Notes: generated by a model from the sequence alone, not told the origin. A stretch of DNA of 64,000 bases from Sipunculus nudus (GCA_026874595.1 CM049314.1:17724729-17788728); one strand, 5' to 3'. Positions 14,326 to 26,788 are shown, numbered from the stretch's first letter. Numbers and translations are program-made.

Positions 14326-16830
14326 AAATGTGTGCGTTTATTATTAATAGTATATATAACGGTATAGAATGTTGTGTTATCTGACATCATTATATCTGGC
14401 TTGCGACTGTTAACTGAGACAGAAACTGACAATGAGCAGGTGTGGCGCAACCAGAGTGAACCTGTCACGTTAAAGATCACAGGAAACTCTTGTTTGTGAT
14501 TAGTTCCGAGAAACAATGGCCGTACGGCAGAAAGCTAAAAACACCGTTCGTGTGAAGCTGTTAGCTGTTGACGCAGATCTTGGCGGGAGCTGTGGGTCGT
14601 CTGGCGGCGGAATGATCCTTGTCCATCCTGGCGCCCGTGGTAATGACAGGCAAAATAAAAGAAATGCTCAGTTGATCGGCATGGAAACGGAACTTCATAG
14701 GCTTCCGGGAGGCGATGGTACTCGGAGTGGTAAAAAATACGCGGAGTTATATTTAGCGGATGGCCACACGCGACTATCATGGCACGACGGTATATCTTGA
14801 AAGATGACGTCAACATAATACTGCACGACAAAGCGAAAATACTATGACAGCCGTGTGTGTGCTTCCACAAAAGAAAGTAGATAGTGATACGCGGCTGACG
14901 TTAAACACTTGGCCTTGATTGGAACAATACTCCGTCACTCTGGACAACGGCTTGCGTATTTTTAACGCGGGCTTCGGGTTACAGGCGGAATAAAAGACGG
15001 AGAGTTTAAATACCATTAGCAGTTTTTTTTTGCACTAAAAAGGATGCATTTGTATCTGTAGGTAAACAAGTCATTTGTCATCTGAACTGTGAAAGCGGTT
15101 TGTTTTTCCTCTCTGTAATACAAAGGAAGCTTGAATTTTTAACACTGGAAGAAACTCAACGACACCCTTGTCTGTTACCTGATATATATGAAATAGTAGC
15201 TTTAAAACTGAGCTTGTATCTGTACAAACACTTTATAGTAAAAGCGTCAATCCAAATACCCAATACAAACAGGCTGGCGCCGGGGCCGGTAGAAGTGTAA
15301 ATGATTTATTCATAGAGAAAATATTCCGCAGCAGTTGGTTTGAGTTGATACGATGATCGTCACGGCCGGCCGTTGGAGTGCCAGCTCGCGTCTTGTTTAG
15401 AATCAATGAAACATTTCCTCTCCGCCATGAAGATAGGAGTAGGACCCCGGCAAACACGACCCCGCTTTTATCTTGGCCGCGTTATCCGCCGTCACTAGGC
15501 GCGCAGTGCCCTATCTTTGTGTCTGCGTGCTTAGATATGTCGATGGCATGCGTGAGAAGCGTATAAGGGGAGTACGGTGATACAGAGGGCCGGCGTCGGT
15601 ACGGCAAGCTTACACTAGTTGGCGGGGCAATAGGCGAGACCTTTTTGAGGCCGATCTTTGGACAATAAACCCCCGGCGCGCATGGCCGCATACATTCGGG
15701 CACGCCTCTTGTGCTCCAGCGGCCCAGAGCGGGTCACGTGACACAACCCCTTATTCTTGTCTGGGCCGGCCAGGATAAAACATATCAAATATTGGGGTGT
15801 GTGTCTTGTGGCCCTTACACACACGTTTCGTCGTCCTTTCAGATCAATACAATATTGGATCGAGCCGCCCGGCGACAAACGCTACGCAGAACCACCCGGG
15901 AGAGCCGATAATATTGTGAAAGAACTATTGAACGTCGCCATTACGGGCAAAACTGGCTGTGAAACACCCCAGTGAACCAAGTAAAATCGCTGGCTCAACT
16001 TTTGCATGCTGGATCGGGGGAAAACTCGCGTGCCTAACGACCCTAGCCAACCAACGGGCCATAAATATATTGAAGCAATAGAAAACTAAGCGGGCTGTGC
16101 CGCGCCACTCTGGGGCCCGCTTTCTGGGCATCCAGTTATCTCGGGGCACGTGGCTAACTGATATTGGGGAAGCGGCCGCGAGCTCCAGCCGCATCCACAG
16201 CTGTCTGTCGCTGTTATAAAGTCAGCCGGCCCGGGGCGTCCTGCCAGCACAGCAGCAGACAACAGCACCAAACCACCTACAAATATATGCGGTAGGCGTG
16301 ACACACACACACATATATATACTTATTGTTAACAACAATTGTGTTAATGCAGACAGGTAAATGGGTGAACATTTAACATGTTTATTTTCTTTATTAGCGG
16401 ATACTTGAGCTTTTTTGAGTACAACGAGTGGATTCTATACTGCGGTGATTTACGGCGTATATTGTAATGTTTATATTTACTGAAACGCGTGATACTTCCC
16501 ACACGCGTGCTCTGGGATCTGTTTCGAGTACCAGCTATCTGGTGATTTTCGTCAAAACCGGATGTACCTTATTGCTGTGTTTGAACAACAAAATTTCCAA
16601 TGCGTGAGAGAATTTCTTAGCCACAGTTATCCGTGGAAGCGGACATGCCGAGCCATACATTACGGAGAGAAACAACTTCGCGGACAAAGGGAGAGTTAGT
16701 CAGCCGGCGTTCAGATCGGTGTGTGCGTAATACTGCCAGGCTTTCAAGTGGGTGCTGTGGTACGGGAACGTAAGGTACATCAAGAGTTCCGTATTGATTT
16801 TTGTTTCCTCGAGGAATAACTTCAACACGA

Positions 16831-16960
16831 TGACGTCTTTAGCGCGGCTTGTCGAGGGCTATATAACATTGCGTCGTAGCTGGGGTTCTGCTAAATGAAA
16901 AGTTTACGGCTGCCCGCGGGGTCGGCAGTTTTACAATTAACTGGCGGCCGGCCTGCGAGG
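16831..16960 (+). promoter_or_regulatory. Candidate BCOR promoter and non-coding first exon
   Basis: Seen in the sequence: a half-CRE (TGACGTC, 16,831), a TATA-like TATATAA (16,860-16,866), and about 100 bp further a consensus 5' splice site (CGAGG|GTGAGT, GT at 16,961). A transcript starting near 16,890 would have a ~70-nt leader exon spliced to the acceptor at 18,704, across a 1.7-kb intron. The first coding exon begins with 30 non-coding bases after an acceptor, so at least one upstream leader exon must exist. Which upstream donor is used cannot be decided by reading. Confidence 0.35.
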
Positions 16961-17251
16961 GTGAGTAATGACTGTGCTTTGTAATGTGACGACCGCGTAC
17001 GATTTCCGCTTATACACAGTATTAATGGGGTTGTTTTCAGGTCTTTATGCCGCGGCTTTTTACAGCTTGTATTCACTATTTCTCTCTTTGCCAATGGCGC
17101 AATTGTTTTGCTTGTTATCGCATCCGCGTGCGGCTGGTACACAGCGTCCTATATATAATGCATGACGCCCCTTGTTGCCCTTTCACTCTTTAACTCTACC
17201 CAAAATGTTGTACTTCAGCTTGAAACCATAAAGGCAGTCAACATATTATAC

Positions 17252-17252
<1 letters not shown>

Positions 17253-17285
<33 letters not shown>

Positions 17286-17288
17286 GAT
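17253..17288. repeat. (GATA)n microsatellite
   Basis: About eight GATA units. Confidence 0.95.
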
Positions 17289-17446
17289 ACAGCCAGATAA
17301 TAATTTTTCGTGAAAAAGCAGGTGAACGATGTGAGACAGATGTTTCATTGATACCCGGTTGTTGCATTATATGTCAAGAGGAACCATAAGACATGGCGTG
17401 ATCAAAAAGATAATTGGTTGCTTCAAATGAACATTGAAATAAATAA

Positions 17447-17452
<6 letters not shown>

Positions 17453-17495
<43 letters not shown>

Positions 17496-17531
17496 AAATA
17501 TATATGATAAATATATATATATATGATAAAT
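17453..17531. repeat. (TA)n microsatellite with ATGATAAA interruptions
   Basis: A TA tract followed by three copies of TATATGATAAATA, a minor secondary duplication. Confidence 0.9.
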
Positions 17532-18734
17532 ATAGAAATCTGAAGGATGGGGAAACGAAATACACTTAAGGCAGTAAGGCGGACATTTGTTAATATTTCA
17601 TTTGAAATTACTGGGACATCGTGTGCACCATATAGATATTAAATAATACCAACCATGGGCACACTATAAAACATTATCAGTATCAATTTAATTTATTAGA
17701 GGATCAGTGGGTGTAGATAAAAGCTGATATATAAGAGTCACTGGTCGACACTGTGCCTAGGATTCGGTTATGAAACATATATATATATATATCCTCGCTG
17801 ACACGCACTTATATCACATGGGTGTGAAACAAGGTCAGGGTTTGCGTCATAGCTTGGTGTTACGTGGGCATGCCGTAGATCTCTTATATAGAGCGGCATA
17901 TCCTTGTATGTACACCAGAATGTTGAGTACGTGTGCGGTTTTACGTCGCCAGGGACAAAGAATACACAAATATCCGTGTTCGGATCACGTGGGCACAGGC
18001 TTGCTATTGTTGGAAAGATAAATGACGCGAAGGGTTTGCCAGAAAATAACTTTGGGTAATTTGCCTTTAATTCCTGGTTTGAATTGCTGTGTGATACTAT
18101 CCGTAAGTAGGCACGACTAACCACGTTCCTGGGCCAGTATACCGCTCCGGCGTCGTGTTGTTCAGTCAGTCTATTATATACGCACGGATGATAAGGACTT
18201 CGTTTACGTGGTGTGCGTATTTTGTGCATGTAATTTCTAATGGGAGCGTGTAAATATCTTACTAGTCATTCTTTTTATATTGGTGGGATACCAGCGGTCT
18301 AATGTAAATTCGTTCTGTTTGGGGACATCAGGAGTCGTGGTCACGTGGGTGTTATCAATTATTCAGAGTGCACGACCATAGTTGTTTTGTTGTAGAGAAC
18401 GCGTGTGACTTTTTATCAGTTATCTGAGACACAAGAAAGGACTGTTGAAGGTCAATTACACTTGTTCGTCGTTATTAGGTTACTGGGACGTTCAGCTTTT
18501 TGTTTAACATCAGCTCGTTCTTTGCAGGTGATTTATCACTGTGAAAATAATGGTGTGCTATATGTAGACACATGCAACTGTATGTGCAACACAATGTATG
18601 TGCATCATTATACCTGGATCGAGTTAAACAACTGTATTCATTTAGAGCGAACGTGAATGAAGTTTTAAGCTCACCTAATTGGGATTTGTTTCTTGTCTTT
18701 GCAGATTAAGACGTCAGAGACGGGAAGAGACGCC

Positions 18735-21700
18735 ATGTTTGCGCCCCCGCGTGAGATGCCACCAGGAGTTCTGGGACAGGCTTCACTCGAAAGCATGATG
18801 CATCGGCGTCTTGCACACGGACATATGCGTAATATATTTGAGGAAACGGAAGGTTTATTGAGGACTTTCCAAGGTCAAGATCCTCGTTTATTAACAGGCT
18901 TGCCAGAAAAAATGCGACACGCAGTGTCACCGGTTCATTCATACGGCGGAGCAATATCTCCAATCCGACCACATTTATCGTTAACGCCAACCTCTGTGGG
19001 AACCGGCGAATCGACACCCAATCACGCGAGATCCATACAGGACCGGGCCCGAGTGACGCATGTCACCGCGGCCACCAGGAATATACACCCAAAATCAGTC
19101 AGTTTAAACGGACAAATATCTTACCAGGATTCCAAATCTATTACCAAGGGTAGTACAGAGTTGCAAGTGACGTCACCACTACATTTGCATGACCCACCTC
19201 ATGTTCAGAGGTTACACACGCCAGTGGATGTATCTGAAAGAAGGGGGCACGCTCAGATACCAAAACTGAGATTTAAAAGTGCTGCATTCAGTGGAAACAC
19301 AGGTAGCCCCACAGAGAATGGCGCACACGTAACGCCACCGTGTACAGACAAAACTACCCAGAGATCTCCTGCATCAAAAGATAACCGTCCTTTGGATTTG
19401 TCCCAACCGGAAGTATCTCATGTCAAAACGTCCAGTGTTGAACCAAAGGTTCCTTTGTCTGGTAGTAGTCGTAAACGACCTCACAGCGACACCTGTGAAG
19501 TCGCACCACTTGACTTGTCTCTTAAAAAACCGCGCGCCCCCCAGGCGAGCGATGATGACGTAGTGTTTATGGGTGTTCACAAACCAATTACATCACCCCA
19601 GGGGAATAATATACATGCCAAAACTGAGCATCAGACCCCCAGAGACTGGCGGAAGGAGATGCACCTAAAACTCGCAAAACGGCGGATGCAAGCTAACCGG
19701 TCGCCAATGGGTATGTACGGGCAGATTCCGGCAGGAATGTCCGGGCCGACGCCAGTCTCCTCAGCTCATCGTACGGGAAGGCCTCTAGCTGCAGAACGGA
19801 CAGTAAGTCCACACACTCGTAGTCCCACGCGCGGTATTGCGCTTACACCTCGGTCCACCATGCCGCCGCATTCAGTTGAATTCCAGGCGCCGCGGTCAGT
19901 TCCACATTCGATGCATGCAGGAGTTAGGCCAGATGCGGCTTCTTACAGCAGACTTCACGCAGCCATGATGTATCGAGCTCGGGTGCCGGGACTGGGCTTC
20001 CAGGCTGTACCAGCTGTAGGGTTATTAGATGAATCGACAGGCCTAAGAACTCCACCTATTCACGGACGTTCACCTGCCAGCGATAGTCGAACTCCACCGA
20101 TGAGCCAATTCGCAGCTCGGATGGCAATCGGGAGTCATGATACTGCTTACCAGCCACGTTTGTTCTTGGCGCCTTCTCCTGCAACGTTACAGCAAACAAA
20201 TGGAATACAGAATCACTATATGAAAGCCAAAGCAACAGTTGACGATAAACCTGAGGTGAGTTCCGCCAGACAGAATGGTATTGCCACTGTAGCACGACCT
20301 GGTCCGGGAAGACCAGCGATGTCACCAGTGGGCAAGTACCACACAGCGGCCTCCCGCTCAGCGTCTCCCTCACCGCGGTCCCATGCTAGTCCCAGCCACC
20401 CACAGGTTTCAAATGAAGCTAAAACTAGCCCCCTGCACATAGACATTCCCCCTGGGAATAATTATTCCGTGGCACTGGAGCAAATGTTAAGGACGCCTTC
20501 AACAACAGCACCTCACACACGGCCGCTGCCGAGACCCATGAACTCCAGGAGTATTATGACAGGTACGGCAGGACATCCCCAGATACGACGCCGCCTGAGC
20601 GAACGTTCACCTCCACACCTCTCTCTGGCCACAACACTGCCACAACAAGCTCCACAACAGAACAATATAGTTACGTGTCCTTCTCCTCTGCCATCTCCAC
20701 AAATGCCCATACTGAGCCCACAGAGCGCACAACCTCCAGGTGGGTCCTTGTTCCCGCAGTCTGGCATGAAACAGTCGAGTAGGCATCGCATTGATTTGAA
20801 TGGAGACAGGACGGCAATCCGCCCAGCACATCGTCCTAGTACAACAGACCAGCGGCAACATGCAAGGGATTTAGCAGGTGGTCGCCATGAACGACCTATC
20901 ACTCTAGACACTGCTCGAGACCCAAAATCAGGAGTACCGATAGTTAATGGGAATGACTGCAAACCACCCCAGACTGTACCACGTGACCGCCGTGAGGTTT
21001 ACAGCGGTGACCGTGGTGCTACGAAAGGTGTACCGGCTGGAGAAGCAACACATGAAAATTCTGGGCGAAAAAAAGTGGTTAGCCCAACACCGCACGCTGC
21101 ACAACTTGTATCAATGGTAGCAAGTCAAGGTGCAGCAGTCGCAAGCATGATTGCGCAGGCTGCACAAGTTAACAACGGGAGTAAAACGTGTCCCAGTCAG
21201 CCGTCGCATTCAGAGAGTGGACAGGACCAGCGTCTTGGTGGTGTTCCTCCGTTAATGCCAGTACTGCCACACGTGTTTCCGGCCCCTCCTCCACGTCCTG
21301 CATCAACAAAATCTACACCAGAAGTTCGTCCGGCACCTGATAATTTATCGGCCTTCGTACCAACCTCGGAAAGGTATGGTGCGTCTTCGACGTTTACCAT
21401 CAGCTCCGCCGCAGCTGTATCAACCCCAGCAGAGTCTGTGGCAGTCATGTCCACAGACGCCACCAGTCCACATGGCAGGGACGAAAGACCTGTCACTAAA
21501 ACCGTGTCCGTGACGTCAACCACCTGCAGCACACGAGTTGTCCCGGTGGCCAACGTGAATCCCATGATACAAGGCAAACTTGCGACCACACAACCTCCAG
21601 TAAGCATGGGACACATGCCCGGTGTACCTGCGAGCGGTTATCTGCCAGACTGGAAACTGGAGCTGGCCAGTTTTAAGCGCAACACATTAAGGGTACCACC

Positions 21701-23015
21701 AAAATTAATATACGTTCCTGAGAAATCCCCCCAGAGACCAGTGACTGCTGTCACACAGGGTTCCAGCATTCCTCAGTGCTCAATAGGGCAGGCTGTCTCA
21801 ACAACGACGGTCACAACGAGACCTACTCCTGTATCACTTCCGAGCAGGACTGCAACAGAAAGTCCTAGATCTCGTCGTAACAGTGTCACCACCCACCCTG
21901 TCACTCCAATAAAAATTCTTCTTAAAGGCGAAACTGTGGACGAAAGTGCAGTAAGAATCAACAGCGAACAGACAGACAATATTGAATCCGGACAGGTAAC
22001 AGAGACCTCTCAGAATGTAACTGCTAACCAGACAGTACCAAAGCGCAGGCGCAGGCGAATGCTCAGGGACAACGAGGACCGACAGCCCATTGATACTCGC
22101 GAATTCTCTATCAAATTTGTCAAAACGTTTGGTAAACGTCCAAACAGTATTTTGCTTGAACACATGTTACGGTCCAACTTGTCAAATCCGAATTCACTGA
22201 CTGGGAATAAAATGGACCACGAAAGTAACCATGACAACCAAGGTGAATCTGTTTTACAATCGGCCAAAACCGCCATGGGCCAAAATAACAAGCTCAAAAA
22301 TGATACCACAGATGAAACGCATGAAGCTCTTGCCGCTGGCGTGGACACCGAATCGTCCGAAGCTGCTCAGTCCAAAGCCACCGGGGACAACGGACAGCCG
22401 GCGGTAAAGCACAGCGGTCCCAGCGGCAAAAGACCGGGTCCAATGATGAAAAAGATCGCCAGACAGATGGCGAGAGAAATGGCAAAACACGGTCTTATGA
22501 AGAGAACCAAAGGCCTGGATAAAGAAAAAGCAAACGAATTAAAACAGGGATCGGCCGTAGATACAAATACCGATAGAAAGCGATCGCCAAATAAAGGAGC
22601 GGACAGTTTAAGAAAGTTTAAGAGGAGGTCCCCGATCCTAATGGCCAGAAGTTTTATGGCTGAGTACCGGGCGGCTCACGGCCCCAGTTCACCCAAAGGC
22701 AGAATAAAGTTCTCCAAAAATGGTCTCTCTCGCTCGCCGCGTCGCGAAATAGACCTCAGATGCAATGAAACACTGTTGGACGAACTATTTGACGGACAGA
22801 GTGAAAATTACGACAGCGGAGACTTACCAGATTATGACGGGGTGGAAGATGGCGAGGCCTTGAAGCGTCGGCAGCGGACCGCACGTCAGAAACGAAGCAT
22901 CTTGGACCAGCTAGCCAACAGTGACGGGTATGTCGCCGACAAAAGACGCTCCACGGCTTGTGCTGACCTCTTCGCAGACCCCTCCAAGCTGGGCCGAGAG
23001 GAACGCGCGTTACAG
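18735..23015 (+). CDS. BCOR: BCOR coding exon 1: start codon and long disordered N-terminal region
   Basis: The exon opens at the acceptor ending 18,704. The first in-frame ATG after the acceptor is at 18,735, in a fair Kozak context (GACGCCATGT). An ATG at 18,693 lies inside the acceptor tract and cannot be used. Residues 1-1427 are mostly disordered and rich in Pro, Ser and Thr, with many SPxR-like sites. Two PLDLS motifs (about residues 219 and 258) match the CtBP-binding PxDLS consensus; human BCOR also has a PLDLS. A basic cluster KRRRRRML lies near residue 1,102. The last ~40 residues (ANSDGYVADKRR ... REERALQ) align with a conserved human segment (ANSAGYVGDRFK ... REQRALQ). I found no match to the vertebrate BCL6-binding peptide (SSWVVP). 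The donor TACAG|GTACGT leaves phase 0. Confidence 0.92.
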
Positions 23016-23469
23016 GTACGTCACATTTGAAGTCAATGAGAAGATATCCCAAGTAAAATAGCACATGCATACTAAATCGGTGATGAAAGCCGTCTACAGT
23101 ATAAATCAAACTATTGGGGATAAAACTTACTGTCGTTCAGGCCTGTACAAGACGCTAGTTGCCCAGAATCGCATCTATTGCATATTGTCTTTATGGCATG
23201 AACGATAATGTGGACAAGCTCTTAATCAAAACGTTAATCTTCTTTTGTAAATTTTCCACATGATTATGGAGTCCGACATATAAGTAATTACAAAGCACAG
23301 TGCTATATTATTATTTATATATTACTGTTAATTCATTAATATTTTAATCGCTTGCTCTCTCCAAGTCAGGTACGTATAGACTGTTTTGATAAGGTGATAT
23401 ATATGTTACTGTAGCGTCATAAACTGTTAATGCGCATGGAAAGTAAAGAACAACGTATTTGAAATACAG

Positions 23470-23565
23470 AGGGCCATGCAGAGGTTTTCCGAGATGGAAA
23501 AGCAGAAGGAGAAGAAGAGACAGAGACAGTTCAGAGGACGACGACAGACGGCCGCAATGGCAAGG
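23470..23565 (+). CDS. BCOR: BCOR coding exon 2
   Basis: The 32 in-frame codons begin RAMQRFSEMEKQ, matching human BCOR RAMMRFSELEMK directly downstream of the REQRALQ segment. This fixes the exon despite a weak polypyrimidine tract before the acceptor (AAATACAG). The rest is a strongly basic, probably helical stretch. Phase 0 at both ends; donor CAAGG|GTAGGT. The preceding 454-bp intron holds nothing recognisable. Confidence 0.9.
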
Positions 23566-23741
23566 GTAGGTGCTGCCTTTATTATATTACAGTTTATCAT
23601 GAAGATGCGACTGATGATCAGAAAAAGGCATAATTACACTCGGACATGCACGCACTGTGCACATCTAATTCTTAGGTTATGTTTAGGACAGCATAATAAC
23701 GATATTTTATTATGTACTATATTATGCCCGCGCACACACAC

Positions 23742-23743
<2 letters not shown>

Positions 23744-23819
<76 letters not shown>
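23744..23819. repeat. (TA)n microsatellite in BCOR intron
   Basis: About 37 TA units, in the intron at 23,566-24,059. Confidence 0.95.
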
Positions 23820-23825
<6 letters not shown>

Positions 23826-24059
23826 CAAGTATAGAGCATGATCACCCTTTTGAATCTCGTCCTTTCACTCGGAATATTTTAAGTTATACATAGAGATGGG
23901 GAAGTTCGTTCATCACAGGTACTCCATTGGTCGATGTTAATTGGTTTTACAAAAAAGATAAAGGTATGAGTGTTTAAAACCCTCATAGGATATATTTAAT
24001 TCATATATTTAATTCTGTTTCACTTGGATTCAACAAATAGTCTTTTTTTTCACTTTCAG

Positions 24060-24105
24060 GCCATCAAACTAAAGAGGAGAGCTGTCAAAACTACCAACTC
24101 TCCAA
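24060..24105 (+). CDS. BCOR: BCOR coding exon 3 (46-nt exon)
   Basis: Excellent acceptor (TTTTTTTTCACTTTCAG) and consensus donor (TCCAA|GTAAGT). It encodes 15 Lys/Arg-rich residues (AIKLKRRAVKTTNSP) plus one nucleotide, so it leaves phase 1. Neither skipping it nor joining it to the acceptor at 26,112 keeps the frame; the latter meets a stop after eight codons. Confidence 0.82.
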
Positions 24106-25158
24106 GTAAGTATTTTTATTACTCTCAATATATACATTGGTTATTTTATAATAAGCAAACTTTAATTAAAAAATAATAAGTTTGAGTAAAAATGAACTAA
24201 ACGATTGGTACAGCTGTCCAATGTCCGCGTTTTAACTGGCTCGGAAGGTTCGTTTGTTTACCTGTAGGGTTTACTCCGTTTCGCCTCGCACCAGAAGACC
24301 TAATTTAAAACGAGTATATTTCTCAAAACTCTCGTGATTTAAAAGGGCACCATTCCACGCTAACATCCCTGCGAAGCGCAACTTGCTCACTCAATGAATA
24401 ATTAAATAGGGATCTTACTCAACCACGGCAGTGTACCGGTCTAATAATAAACCACACGACAGTCACGTGACGGCTCGTACGTCCTCATACCGCTACATGG
24501 ACGTCAAATCTTTCATTTCGCTCGCGGGAAGCGAGTGTATGATTAAGCACCGGCCAGCTTGTTGAATAAAGACTAGCACAGAAGTCTGGGGGCTTAGCGT
24601 ATAGATGGCAGCGCGTGAGGGAGGGATTATTTAAACTGCCCCGTGTTGTAGGTTTGCGAGAAGAGTGATCGTGCGGTTATCCCCAGTGACTGTTTCAATG
24701 AAACTTTGGACGTTTTCCTTGATTAGCAGTCGCGGATATGTGGCTTTTATTCGCTAGGCGGATGTTTTATTCGCCCACCAGAATTCCCACTAATAACAAT
24801 ACACTAGACTCCTATCTCGTATATTCTTTTTTTATCTTGACTTCTCAGGGCTGTCGGTAAAGTATGTTTGCCCGTGACTTACCCGGATTTCCGGTGTGGT
24901 TTTAGGTCCTGACAGTGGCCTCGTATTTTCCTGATTTTCCATATGCGGCCTTTAACACCAGTAGACCTGTAATGATAGAATTAACCTAACAGAAATAACT
25001 TAAATATTTTTATCAATCAAAATCTTCTAAACAGTATCTTATCATATAGATAAGATGTAACAACCAAGAACTGGATATGTGTCACAAATTATAAACGGAC
25101 GGGAATCGATCACGTTTTTTAGTGCGTTTAATGTCCCTCTGCACAGTGTTGCACCTTG

Positions 25159-25161
<3 letters not shown>

Positions 25162-25207
<46 letters not shown>
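25162..25207. repeat. (TA)n microsatellite
   Basis: TA tract in BCOR intron 3. Confidence 0.95.
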
Positions 25208-25209
<2 letters not shown>

Positions 25210-25413
25210 CTAGAAGTATATAGGTGCTGAAAGAATCTAACAGTGCTCCATTAGCCTGATGCGAAGAGCTGATAAACAGAATTTACGCAATCATCAGATG
25301 TAAAATGTTAAGGAATGGTTGGTGACGTTATGTAATTACGTGCCGAAGCACTCAGCCATGGTCAGGTGGGAGTGTGTGGGGATTATGATTATGATTCGTT
25401 GTAAATTCTGTAT

Positions 25414-25416
<3 letters not shown>

Positions 25417-25473
<57 letters not shown>
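25417..25473. repeat. (TA)n microsatellite
   Basis: Second TA tract in BCOR intron 3. Confidence 0.95.
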
Positions 25474-25476
<3 letters not shown>

Positions 25477-26211
25477 CGGATATTTAGTTATGACATTATT
25501 TTATTCCGTCACATCAGGGCTGTTAATTAACTTATAGGAATTACCGTTACGTCGATCCAACTATTTACCCTTGTAAGGGTGCCCACATTATCGCTATTAA
25601 ATGAAATATATCCCGTGCATTCGGTAGAGGGCCTGTTCTTGTACATTACATTACAATACGAACATCGTACAACAAATATTTATTCAGTGATAACCCTGAA
25701 TGATCCAAATACAGCGGATATAATGGTAATACGGTAAACAGAGTTTTGTGTTCATATCATGTAAACAGCTCTTGCGATGTGATATATAGCAAAAATAAGT
25801 TTTTCATTGTATTAGTACATCCTTTAACCATAAAACTGTGCGATGTGAAAACGAATCTGCGTACATGTAGATTTATTTGAAGGAGTACTTGTTATGGCCA
25901 AGTCAGCTGCACATAATGCTTGTACGTTTTACAAGAACTCGTGCAAACTTCATATGTCATCTTTATATATAGTATTCTCTTTAACTCATTTAAACCTCAT
26001 TTTAGACATTCTTTATCTTAGGTAATTAACTCCTCACAGTCATATAACACAAATGAATGCAAAAATAATTTAGCAAAGGAAATTAATAAGCATCATAACG
26101 TTCCCATTGCAGAAAGAATGGCAGATGATATCGAAATAAATAGCAACGCGTCACCAATACACTTCATAATTGACACAAGTTTATGGACTCTGTGTATGTT
26201 TGTATCTGTAG

Positions 26212-26289
26212 TAAAAGACTCTGAGAGACGACTGTTCGGGGATTTCCAGCCAATGATCATGCACACACGCACCCGATCTCAAGAAGCGG
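26212..26289 (+). CDS. BCOR: BCOR coding exon 4 (probable)
   Basis: Acceptor TTTGTATCTGTAG (ending 26,211) and donor AGCGG|GTAAGA enclose 78 nt. In the phase-1 frame required by both neighbours this reads KDSERRLFGDFQPMIMHTRT and continues SQEA. No human counterpart is recognised. Support is the good donor, the exact phase match on both sides, and an open frame. As 78 is a multiple of three, the exon could be skipped without a frameshift, so it may be a cassette exon. Confidence 0.68.
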
Positions 26290-26501
26290 GTAAGAACATA
26301 GGTAACAAGAATCATCATACTAACTATATACCCTTACAGTAACTCCCGCTAATGTTTAAACGTACAGAGTAAACGCCCGCTAACACCTCCAACCCAAGCA
26401 AGAGTGGCCGTGATACCATGGTATTGGTCATGCTGAGTTAACTCAAAGCCTCGTTAGAGATAAATGTTGTGGACTTAACGTTTTTCTTGTCAATCGTGCG
26501 G

Positions 26502-26522
26502 CCATATATATATATATATATA
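26502..26522. repeat. Short (TA)n tract
   Basis: Ten TA units in BCOR intron 4. Confidence 0.85.
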
Positions 26523-26788
26523 TGTCAACATTCGACCATCAGTATAGTGAAGTGAGTGAGCCCTTTGTTTGCATGCACGTGTTTCAGTAACGTTATCACG
26601 CGATACCCGCATGTGTTAATCATTTGGAAGCATTTGTGGCTGGGAAAGCGGTTGTTCATAATGTACAGTGTCGTTAAACATGGTGGTGTGTGTTTAAAAA
26701 AATAATTATTTTGTCACAATGTTATGTTGAACTCGTATAAGGAGACCATACAGGTTTAATGTATATATATGTATATACGCTATTTCAG

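Larger units (their letters stand above)
10429..16830. other. Upstream non-coding region with CpG-containing patches
   Basis: No gene can be supported. Patches around 11,000-11,660, 11,860-12,100 and 15,340-16,260 are richer in C+G and CpG than their surroundings and may be regulatory. Open frames in them overlap on both strands and lack splice context. A strong donor (GGACG|GTGAGT, GT at 11,657) follows a 9-codon ATG frame starting at 11,613. It could end a non-coding BCOR leader exon, but this is inference. Confidence 0.4.
16961..18704 (+). other. Probable BCOR 5' intron sequence
   Basis: No coding potential that I trust. It holds a (GATA)n tract, a TA tract and low-complexity DNA, and ends in a good polypyrimidine tract and acceptor (TTTCTTGTCTTTGCAG, ending 18,704) before the large BCOR exon. 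Confidence 0.5.
24106..26211 (+). other. BCOR intron 3
   Basis: A 2.1-kb intron. The part at about 24,220-24,760 is richer in C+G than the flanks and contains a perfect GTCACGTGAC palindrome (24,462), so it may hold a regulatory element. The rest is AT-rich with two TA microsatellites (25,162-25,207 and 25,417-25,473). No coding sequence recognised. Confidence 0.6.

Noticed and set aside
14516-14870. 94-codon + frame with good ATG context and a 111-codon frame on the other strand
   Set aside because: Both strands are open over the same DNA, the composition is not protein-like, and there is no recognisable family or downstream poly(A)/splice pattern.
17768-18229. 153-codon - strand frame
   Set aside because: It runs into a TA microsatellite, has no recognised domain, and lies in the presumed BCOR 5' intron.
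20513-21616. Long - strand frames inside the BCOR large exon
   Set aside because: Shadow frames of the real + strand coding sequence; codon pattern and homology support only the + strand.
26113-26211. Alternative acceptor CCATTGCAG (ending 26,112) for BCOR exon 4
   Set aside because: From exon 3 in phase 1 it reads eight codons and then a stop. The acceptor at 26,211 keeps the frame.
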